Source: Isotricha intestinalis (lineage: Eukaryota; Ciliophora; Litostomatea; Vestibuliferida; Isotrichidae). From it: a DNA stretch of 26,427 nucleotides. Positions 1 to 6,816 of this stretch are shown here, piece after piece. The stretch covers positions 1 through 26,427 of the forward strand of contig JAJJLU010003869.1 of NCBI GenBank assembly GCA_023807065.1, read 5' to 3'. The translations under genes were made by a program, and so were the position numbers. Within the stretch, counting starts at the first letter, position 1. The number at the start of each line of letters is the position of its first letter. The notes below the pieces were generated by a model, which saw only the letters and a program-made list of their open reading frames with translations, did no database searches and was not told the DNA's origin.

Positions 1-429
1 TATTATTTCTTGGTCTATATTTTTTCTTGTTAGTCTTCTATAATTACCTTCTTCTATTTCACTTTTTGAATAAGTTAATGTTGAATTTATTATTTGAGTT
101 TCTTGATATATTTTAGTACTATCTATTTTTAAAGATAATTCTACTATGTTTATGTTGTTGTTATTTGAATTTTCTATAATTTCATTTTTTGTTTCTTTTT
201 TATCTTTTTTATCTAAGAATAATGAAATAACTATAATTAATACTACAAATATTAGTGAAATTGAAGTTATTATTATGATTTTTCCAAGCTTAGATTTAAT
301 AAAAGATTTCTTATTTTTTTCTTCTTCAACTGGTGTTTTAATATCAATATTTGTTTTTTCTTCATCGTTTTTTCCATTTTCACTTTCTATGTCCGATATT
401 TTTTTTCTTTCAGATGATAATACTTTCAT
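1..429 (-). CDS. Partial single-pass membrane protein, 3' end beyond window
   Basis: The minus strand is open from an ATG at 427-429 to the window edge, giving the first 143 residues of a longer protein. Residues 1-50 are charged (Lys/Glu rich) and probably cytoplasmic. Residues 51-72 are a clear hydrophobic helix rich in Ile, Leu and Val, followed by a Lys-rich patch and then a polar, Asn-rich stretch. There is no N-terminal signal peptide. Positive charge lies on both sides of the helix, so orientation is uncertain. The Lys/Asn/Glu-rich composition matches neighbouring genes, while the opposite strand would give a Phe/Ser-rich product typical of an antisense shadow. The family is not recognised. 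The ectodomain or C-terminal domain that would identify it is missing. Confidence 0.7.
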   Translation of the reverse strand, partial: MKVLSSERKKISDIESENGKNDEEKTNIDIKTPVEEEKNKKSFIKSKLGKIIIITSISLIFVVLIIVISLFLDKKDKKETKNEIIENSNNNNINIVELSLKIDSTKIYQETQIINSTLTYSKSEIEEGNYRRLTRKNIDQEII

Positions 430-1153
430 TTTATTGTGTATTATTTATTCTTTTGTTAGTTAATTTTTAATAAAAAAATTCTCTTTTTTAATGTATTAAT
501 TTATAGATTATGAAATTAACATTTTTTTCTGTAATAATTTCATTCATTAGATTTAAGCATTTACTATTATAAATAAAAATAATTATTATTGTAATTATGA
601 GTGGACTTGTGGTGTATCTCTCCTCTAATGGAAGGTTACCTCTTTATTCATTATATTTTCATTGATTTTTATTATTTTTGTATTTTTAAATATAAAAATG
701 AAAGAATCTTTACAAAATTATTTGATTAAAAAACAAAAGAAGAAAAAATTAAAGATGTTTTTTATAAATATTTTCCTCAAATCACTAAAAAAACAACATA
801 AATTAACTAAAATTAATAAATTCTTTTTTTCAAATTAACGTTAAAATTTTTTCTTTATATTTAAAATATAATTTTAATTTTTTTATTTATTTTTTTTTGA
901 TTAAAATTTTTGTTAAAGGTAATCTCAATTTAACAATTTATAATTAAATTGAAAGGGATTAATAAATTACTCCTATTTAAATTAGAAATAATAAGATAGA
1001 TAAATATATTATTAAAATAGAAAAAATAAATATCTTTTTTATTTATAATTAAATAATATAAAACTCTAATTGAATTTTACAATAGGTAATTTAAAATAAG
1101 TTAATTAACTGCATTAAAAAAATAAAAATATAAAAAACACATATATTTGAATC
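430..1153. other. Intergenic region, about 720 bp
   Basis: This is the longest gene-poor stretch in the left half, lying between the starts of the partial membrane-protein gene and the end of the BspA-like gene. It is extremely AT-rich and holds no ORF that looks like its neighbours. A 46-codon Lys-rich ORF on the plus strand (698-838) is within what chance gives here. The only stretch with distinct composition is the GC-rich island near 598-650, listed separately. The arms CAATTTAA (926-933) and TTAAATTG (943-950) can pair, but such pairs are expected by chance at this base composition. Confidence 0.6.
598..650. other. GC-rich island, possible non-coding RNA or short exon
   Basis: About 52 bases here are roughly 42% G+C, against well under 20% in the surrounding non-coding DNA. 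On the plus strand the island sits in a 22-codon ORF (MSGLVVYLSS and so on) ending in TGA after about 66 bases. In AT-rich genomes such islands often mark structured RNA or conserved exons. I could not match it to tRNA, U1-U6, SRP or a clear C/D-box snoRNA, and no strong fold is evident by eye. Strand and nature are undetermined. Confidence 0.35.
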
Positions 1154-2773
1154 TTATTTAGAGATATTTTTTTCCTGCATTGATAATATTTTATTACAAT
1201 CTTCTTTAATATTATTAAAAATTCCTGTGACATTTGTTTGAGGAGTAGTTATGAAATTTGAAAAATTTATTTTCTTTAAATTTAAACAATTTGTAAACAT
1301 AAAACTTATATCTTTAATTTTTTGATTATTATTAGTAAAATTTGATAAATTTAATTCTTCTAAATTTTCACAATAACCAAACATTTTCTTCATTGTTTCA
1401 ACATTATTAGTATTAAAACTACTTAAATCTATTGAAAATAAAGATTTACAATTATAAAACATATTTTCCATATTTTTAACTTCATTTGTTGTAAAAGATG
1501 ATAAATCTAAATTAATTAATGAAGAACAATTATTGAACATGCATTTCATATTTACAACTTTATTGGTTTTGATATTACTTAAATTTATTTCTTCTAAATT
1601 ATCACAATCTGAAAACATATATCTCATATCACAAACATTATCTGTTTTGAATTTAGATAAATTAATTTTTTGTAAATTATGACTATTATAAAATAAATAA
1701 CTTGAATCAGTTAATAAATTTTTAAAAATAAATTTTAATTTATATTCACCTGTTTGTTTAAATTTATGCTCAAATTTAAAATCAACTTTTTGATCATTTA
1801 AATATATTTCACATATCTTTTGAATTTCACTTTTATTTTTTTTATCTATTTGATTATAATTTATTGTTTTTATATTTTTATTTAAATCATTATTTTCAAT
1901 GTTATAATTTGTTAATATATTATTATCATTAATCTTAATACTCTCATTATATTTTCTACCACTCAAAAAATCTGAGACATTATTGTTATTATTATCATTT
2001 ATAACTTTATTGATTTTATCATCTTTATTATTTCTATTATTATCACTTTCTTCATCAAGTTTTTCCAATAATTGAAAAGGATTTTTCCTGTTTTTGACAT
2101 CTTTTTCTTGCAATTTTTCATATTTTTCTTCTAATTCACTTACTTTCTTTTTAATTTCTTCTAATTCACTTACTTTCTTTTTAATTTCTTCTAATTCACT
2201 TAATTTCTTTTTAATTTCTTCTAATTCACTTACTTTCATTTTAATTTCTTCTAATTCTCTTACTTTCATTTTAATTTCTTCTAATTCACTTACTTTCATT
2301 TTAATTTCTTCTAATTCTCTTATTTTCTTTTTATTTTCTTCTAATTCTCTTTCTTTAATTTTATTTTCTTCCTTTATTTCTTTGAATTCTTTTTTCATTT
2401 TAATAATATGATCAATTAACATATTTATTATTTCTTCATTTTTTTGTTTTTCGAAAGTTAAATTAATATTATCAGAGAGTTTTAACACTATTTTATCTTT
2501 TTTAATATCTAAAGAATATTTATTAGAATCAATATCTTTAATACACTCTTTAATAAATAATTTTATTGTATTTTCTTCATTAGTAAAAAATTCTAATATG
2601 TTTTTTTGATTCAATTGAGTTTGAAAAATTTCCATAGTATCTAAATTATTTAATTGTAAGTTTAAATCATTTAAAGAAGATTTAAAAATTAAATACCATT
2701 CAACCTGATTATAAACAAATATCTTCTTAATTTTCAGATTTTCATTTTCTATATTTTTATTTTCCATTTTCAT
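1154..2773 (-). CDS. BspA-like leucine-rich repeat protein with decapeptide-repeat coil
   Basis: This 539-residue protein has three parts. Residues 1-130 are a mixed, unrecognised N-terminal region without a signal peptide. Residues 135-214 are a charged helix built from about eight copies of a ten-residue unit (consensus like SELEEIKKKV). Residues 215-340 are an Asn-rich linker. Residues 366-525 are about six BspA/DUF285-type repeats of some 23 residues, each with the pattern LxxxNLSxFxTxxVxxMxxMFxxC. The repeats begin just after a lead-in (FKFEHKFKQTGEYKLKFIFK) of the kind that precedes them in other protist proteins. BspA-type repeats are known from bacterial and protist surface proteins and bind other proteins. 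With no signal peptide or membrane helix, this copy is probably intracellular. Specific function is unknown. The product ends with TAA. Confidence 0.85.
   Translation of the reverse strand: MKMENKNIENENLKIKKIFVYNQVEWYLIFKSSLNDLNLQLNNLDTMEIFQTQLNQKNILEFFTNEENTIKLFIKECIKDIDSNKYSLDIKKDKIVLKLSDNINLTFEKQKNEEIINMLIDHIIKMKKEFKEIKEENKIKERELEENKKKIRELEEIKMKVSELEEIKMKVRELEEIKMKVSELEEIKKKLSELEEIKKKVSELEEIKKKVSELEEKYEKLQEKDVKNRKNPFQLLEKLDEESDNNRNNKDDKINKVINDNNNNNVSDFLSGRKYNESIKINDNNILTNYNIENNDLNKNIKTINYNQIDKKNKSEIQKICEIYLNDQKVDFKFEHKFKQTGEYKLKFIFKNLLTDSSYLFYNSHNLQKINLSKFKTDNVCDMRYMFSDCDNLEEINLSNIKTNKVVNMKCMFNNCSSLINLDLSSFTTNEVKNMENMFYNCKSLFSIDLSSFNTNNVETMKKMFGYCENLEELNLSNFTNNNQKIKDISFMFTNCLNLKKINFSNFITTPQTNVTGIFNNIKEDCNKILSMQEKNISK
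2131..2370 (-). repeat. 30-bp tandem repeat inside the BspA-like gene
   Basis: Eight head-to-tail 30-bp units run through the region. Those between 2131 and 2340 are nearly identical at DNA level and the one at 2341-2370 has diverged. Each unit encodes ten residues, so reading frame is kept when copies are gained or lost. Units differ mainly at Ser/Arg and at Met/Lys or Val/Leu positions. The high DNA identity points to recent expansion or repeat homogenisation. Confidence 0.9.
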
Positions 2774-2995
2774 TAATTAACTATTTTTTTCTTTTTTAAA
2801 GTTGAAAATTTAATATAAAATTCAATTAATAATCATTAAACAATAAATATGAATATAATTTATGATAATTTTAGGGAATTAATAAAATTTTAAAAACAAA
2901 AAAAATAAAAAAATTAATTGACTTAAAAAGACTTGTAACTTTTTCTTTCAAAATATTTATTTTTTATTTTGAAAATAATAAATTAAAAAAATTAA

Positions 2996-4270
2996 ATGAC
3001 TTCAACGACTTTTACTCCATATTCAATAAAATTAACATCTAACTTTGATAATAAAAGTACAAACATTCAAACTTCATCAAATTTTTTATCAAATTCAAAT
3101 TCAGATCAAAATATTAATGAAAAAGATAAAAGTGAAATATTTAATATATTATCACCTCATATTGACAATATTTTTCAAAAAGAAGAAAATTTAAATAAAA
3201 TGTTAAATGATGCTCAAGAATATAAAGAACAAATTGAAAGAGGAAAAAATAAATTGATTGAAGATACAAAAGATTATTTAAATAAGAAAAATAAATTAAG
3301 ATATGTTTATCATGCTTTATATGATTTTAGAAATAAATTATTAAAAAAAGAAAAAGAATTAAAAATAAGAGAAGAACAAATAAGACAATATGAAATTAAT
3401 ATTAAAACTAATGATGATATTATTAAAGAAAATTTTGAAAGATTTCAAAAATATATTGAAGATAAGACTGAAGAATTAAAAAACGAAGCAAATAAAATTA
3501 AAAATTTAAAAGAACAAAATGATGAAAAAGATATTCAATTAATTAAAAGAGAACAAGATTGTAATTTAAGAGAAAAAAATTTAAGAATTGCAGAAGAACA
3601 ATTTAGAAATAAATATAATGATATAAGAAATCAAGAAAAAAATTTTAATGATCAAATTATAAAAGAAAATATGATACAACAAGGAAATTTTCAAGGAAAA
3701 AAAAATATAAATACTCTAAATACTGCTTCAATAAATAATCCAAATAATATTCAATCAAATATAAATAATGAAATAAATAATCAAAAATATCTAAATTCAA
3801 ATATAAATTTTAAACAAAATTATCCTAATAGTACGTTAGAACAAAGTAATAATAATTTTTATAATTCTCAATCATCATTAAATCAATTTGGAAATTCAGA
3901 ATATTCTTTAAATGATAATTATAATAGATTTTTAAACAATGAAAATATGATAAATAATATTGATAATAATATTGGTAATGAACAAAAATTAGCTTTTATT
4001 GATCAATTAGATCAACAAATTATTAAAAAACAAAATGAACTTAAACAATTAAATTTTGAATGTGAACAAGTTAAAGGACAAATTAATGGAAAAATGAAAG
4101 AATTAAATGATAAATTAATTAAAGTCAATCAAAGAGAATGTGAAATTAATCTATTGAAAAAAGATTTAGATTCTAAATTAAATGATGTTGAAAATAAATT
4201 GAAAGAAACACATAAATTAACTTATGAATTAAGAGAAAATCAAGATAATTTATTTAAAAATTTTAAATAA
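2996..4270 (+). CDS. Coiled-coil protein, function unknown
   Basis: This 424-residue protein opens with a Ser/Thr/Asn-rich, probably disordered segment (1-40). A long predicted coiled coil follows (about 50-225), rich in Glu, Lys, Gln and Leu in heptad-like spacing, with blocks such as LLKKEKELKIREEQ. Next is an Asn/Gln-rich low-complexity linker (about 225-335) and then a second coiled coil (about 338-424) reaching almost to the C-terminus. There is no signal peptide, membrane helix or catalytic motif. Long two-coil proteins of this kind in protists are often cytoskeletal, centriolar or ciliary, but nothing in the sequence fixes that here. The ATG directly after an AT-only leader is the first in frame. 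The stop is TAA. The gene is divergent from the BspA-like gene with 222 bp between the two starts. Confidence 0.8.
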   Translation: MTSTTFTPYSIKLTSNFDNKSTNIQTSSNFLSNSNSDQNINEKDKSEIFNILSPHIDNIFQKEENLNKMLNDAQEYKEQIERGKNKLIEDTKDYLNKKNKLRYVYHALYDFRNKLLKKEKELKIREEQIRQYEINIKTNDDIIKENFERFQKYIEDKTEELKNEANKIKNLKEQNDEKDIQLIKREQDCNLREKNLRIAEEQFRNKYNDIRNQEKNFNDQIIKENMIQQGNFQGKKNINTLNTASINNPNNIQSNINNEINNQKYLNSNINFKQNYPNSTLEQSNNNFYNSQSSLNQFGNSEYSLNDNYNRFLNNENMINNIDNNIGNEQKLAFIDQLDQQIIKKQNELKQLNFECEQVKGQINGKMKELNDKLIKVNQRECEINLLKKDLDSKLNDVENKLKETHKLTYELRENQDNLFKNFK

Positions 4271-4480
4271 AATTAATAATTAATACCCAAAAAAATCATT
4301 TTTTTTCCTAAAAAACCAAAAAAAAAATATATAAAAATTAATAAATAATAATTAATAAAAGCAAAAATAATTATAAAAAATTACAAAAAAAACATAAAAT
4401 AAAAAAATATATAATAAAACCCAAAAATCAAGATAAAAATAAATAAATAATAAAAAAATAACTTAAAACAAATAAAAAAA

Positions 4481-5944
4481 ATGACAAACATCTACAATAA
4501 AATACCTCAAGGTAGTCCAAATGGAACATTAATAGACAACTGGTTTGAAGAAGAATGTCTACGTCGTTCTACAGGTACCACTCGTACAACAAGAGGTACT
4601 CATTTTGGAAAGATAACGTTCGATCCAGAGAATGCTCGTTCAAGTCAAGAGCCTCGAGACAACACTTTCGATAGAGTGATAGGTAAATACTCAATATCAA
4701 AAGATTATGAAACATCAAATTTCGAAACATCAAATTCTTTATATGGTAAAATAAAACCAGAGAAGAAAAAAAAAGAATTAACAGAAAGTGAAAAGCAACA
4801 AAAAGATTTTCAAATATTAGCAAATTACTTAAATAAAAGTGTTGATTACCAAAATAAAATAAAGCCAAAAGATTATGAATACTTTCCTTCAAATTTATCT
4901 CCAAAGCCAGAATATAATTATGTTGGAGTAAGGCATTTATATACTCAAGATTATTTGAAAGTTCCTTGGGAAAAAGCAGTAAAATTAATACCAATAGAAA
5001 AATTAAAAAAAATGGGAGCAGCTGCTGAAGAAAATGTTAAATTAGAGGATAATTTAAATGAAAATGGTGAAAAAAAAAGTAAGAATGAAATAAGTCAAAA
5101 TGGTGAAACTCCAGAAAAATTCTGGTTAAATAATATTAATTCTGGTAATGTTTATCGTAGTTTTATTAAAGGGAATAATCCTTGGTATAAATCAAGTGCT
5201 TTTACTCAAAAATTACCTTATACAAAAGGAGCTTTTCAATATTATCAAAATGCTATTGATAATCCTTATGGTAAAGGTTATCAATATAATTTTAAGAAAG
5301 AAACTGTTGAAAATAAAGAAAATAAAGAAGAAAAAGTATTAGAAGATTATAATCCCAAAGATCAATATTTTTCAATGAATTATGGAAATAAAGAATATGA
5401 AGATGATATTTCTTTATATGGTCAAATTATGAAAAATGGTTGGTTAGGTTTAAGAATGATTAAAAGAAATTTTAATATGTTATCTAAATCATTTATGGTT
5501 GAAAAAGAAGAATTTAAAAGTTTATGTAGTAAATCAGGTTGTCCTTTAAATAATAAACAAATTGATGAAATATTTAATAAATATGATAGAGTTAGAGGAA
5601 ATGTTATTAATTATTTAGAAGTTTTAAATGATTTTAGGAAAATGAGTGATAATAGAAGAAAAGAAATAGAAAATTTCAATAATCAAATTAAAGCTCCTGG
5701 TTGTTCTTTTGTTTCTTTTAATGTTATTGAAAGTTTAACTGATATGAATTTTCATCCTGATGTTACTCATTTTATTAAAAGTGTTCCTCAATGCCAAAAA
5801 GATTATTGTATTGCTTGGGATGATTTAAAAATTAAAGATATTATTACTGATTTTGCTTTTCAAGAATTCTTCTTTGATGTTTCTAGTTGTGTTGAAAATG
5901 ATAATGATTTTACACAAATTTTGAAAAGTCTTGGATATAAGTAA
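4481..5944 (+). CDS. Calcyphosin-like protein with degenerate EF-hands, possibly ciliary
   Basis: This is a 487-residue protein. Residues 10-70 are polar and look conserved, with the segment NWFEEECLRRSTGTTRTTRG at 20-39. The middle (about 130-300) is rich in Tyr, Pro, Asn and Trp, as in some axonemal structural proteins. Residues 310-487 resemble the calcyphosin EF-hand region (GxxGLxxIxRxF, then EEFxxLC, then a second helix-loop-helix). The best loop, starting at D369, keeps positions 1, 8 and 12 (Asp, Ile, Glu) but has Val and Gly at 3 and 5, so calcium binding is doubtful. A role in cilia or the cytoskeleton is inferred from resemblance only; an EFHB-like protein is the main alternative. 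The first 65 codons use CGT/CGA and are much more GC-rich than the rest, which uses AGA. Confidence 0.7.
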   Translation: MTNIYNKIPQGSPNGTLIDNWFEEECLRRSTGTTRTTRGTHFGKITFDPENARSSQEPRDNTFDRVIGKYSISKDYETSNFETSNSLYGKIKPEKKKKELTESEKQQKDFQILANYLNKSVDYQNKIKPKDYEYFPSNLSPKPEYNYVGVRHLYTQDYLKVPWEKAVKLIPIEKLKKMGAAAEENVKLEDNLNENGEKKSKNEISQNGETPEKFWLNNINSGNVYRSFIKGNNPWYKSSAFTQKLPYTKGAFQYYQNAIDNPYGKGYQYNFKKETVENKENKEEKVLEDYNPKDQYFSMNYGNKEYEDDISLYGQIMKNGWLGLRMIKRNFNMLSKSFMVEKEEFKSLCSKSGCPLNNKQIDEIFNKYDRVRGNVINYLEVLNDFRKMSDNRRKEIENFNNQIKAPGCSFVSFNVIESLTDMNFHPDVTHFIKSVPQCQKDYCIAWDDLKIKDIITDFAFQEFFFDVSSCVENDNDFTQILKSLGYK

Positions 5945-6062
5945 ACAATATTTATTTTTTTTAAAATATTTTTTTTCTTTTGAAATTCGGTTTTTGAGTT
6001 TGACTAAATTTAAAAAGAGAATTTTATTAAAAGGAAAAATTATTTTTTTTAATTTTTTTTTA

Positions 6063-6701
6063 TTAACGTAAACAACAGTTTTTTTTATTTTTTGGTGTTT
6101 TCTGAAGGAGAATATGATGATTTTTTGTATTTATGATATCATCATAAAAGTTTTTATAAACTTCTTGTGAAATAAAATTCATCATTTCTTCAATTCCTTC
6201 ATTAGTTTTAGAACTAGTTTCAAAATAATAACCTTTTAATTTTTTATTTAATTCTTCATAATTTTCTTTAAAAAAATATCTTTTTTGTGTATTTTCTAAA
6301 TCTATTTTAGAACCACAATAAATCACAACACATTTTATTTTAATATTATCTTGTAAAATCTTAATCCATTGATTTAATAAATTCAAATCATTTTCAGAAT
6401 ATAAATCAATGACAAAAATAACAGAATGTGCATTTTTAAAAAATTTAGGAGATAAACTTAAAAATCTTTCCTGTCCAGTAGTATCAAAAAAATCTAATTT
6501 AACTGGTATTTCTTTTTCAATATTTTTTTCTATTTTTTTAATAGTTATCGTCTTTGTGAATTTTTCTGTTCCTATTGTACTTAATGTATCTGGAGAAAAT
6601 TCATTTTCAACATATCTTTTTATTAAACATGTTTTTCCTGCTTTTGAATTTCCTATTAATGATATTATGAATGAAGCTTTTATTTTATCTTGTATTTCCA
6701 T
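6063..6701 (-). CDS. Rab-type small GTPase with altered G-motifs
   Basis: A 212-residue Ras-superfamily GTPase that probably acts as a switch in vesicle traffic. The P-loop is GNSKAGKT (17-24) and switch I is STIGTEK with Thr42. Switch II is DTTGQERF (73-80), the guanine-specificity motif is SKID (131-134) in place of NKxD, and the last G-motif is ETSSK (161-165). The C-terminus NCCLR (208-212) offers two cysteines for geranylgeranylation in a CCxx arrangement, which fits a Rab rather than Ras or Rho. Two departures stand out: Thr75 replaces the near-invariant Ala of DxAGQ, and Ser131 replaces Asn of NKxD. The catalytic Gln77 is present. The insert between beta2 and beta3 (about 54-66, Lys/Glu rich) is slightly longer than usual. 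I cannot assign a Rab subfamily. It converges with the calcyphosin-like gene, 118 bp between stops. Confidence 0.9.
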   Translation of the reverse strand: MEIQDKIKASFIISLIGNSKAGKTCLIKRYVENEFSPDTLSTIGTEKFTKTITIKKIEKNIEKEIPVKLDFFDTTGQERFLSLSPKFFKNAHSVIFVIDLYSENDLNLLNQWIKILQDNIKIKCVVIYCGSKIDLENTQKRYFFKENYEELNKKLKGYYFETSSKTNEGIEEMMNFISQEVYKNFYDDIINTKNHHILLQKTPKNKKNCCLR

Positions 6702-6816
6702 TAAAATATTTTTTTAACTTCATAAGAAATAAATATAAAAAGGTGTTTTAATCTAATTAATATATTTTTATATACAAAAAAAATTTAATTTACTTTTTTC
6801 TAGTCAAAATTTATTT

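Noticed and set aside
146..463. Plus-strand ORF of 105 codons
   Set aside because: It is Phe/Ser rich and antisense to an open minus-strand frame that matches local protein composition and has a clear membrane helix.
698..838. Small Lys-rich ORF of 46 codons
   Set aside because: It is low-complexity and the length is expected by chance; no splice or homology support.
4615..4640. tRNA T-arm-like sequence (GTTCGATCC)
   Set aside because: No acceptor stem or anticodon arm fits around it, and it lies inside a conserved-looking coding region.
4569..4994. Minus-strand ORF opposite the calcyphosin-like gene
   Set aside because: It is Leu/Phe rich, typical of an antisense shadow, while the plus frame is longer and has recognisable structure.
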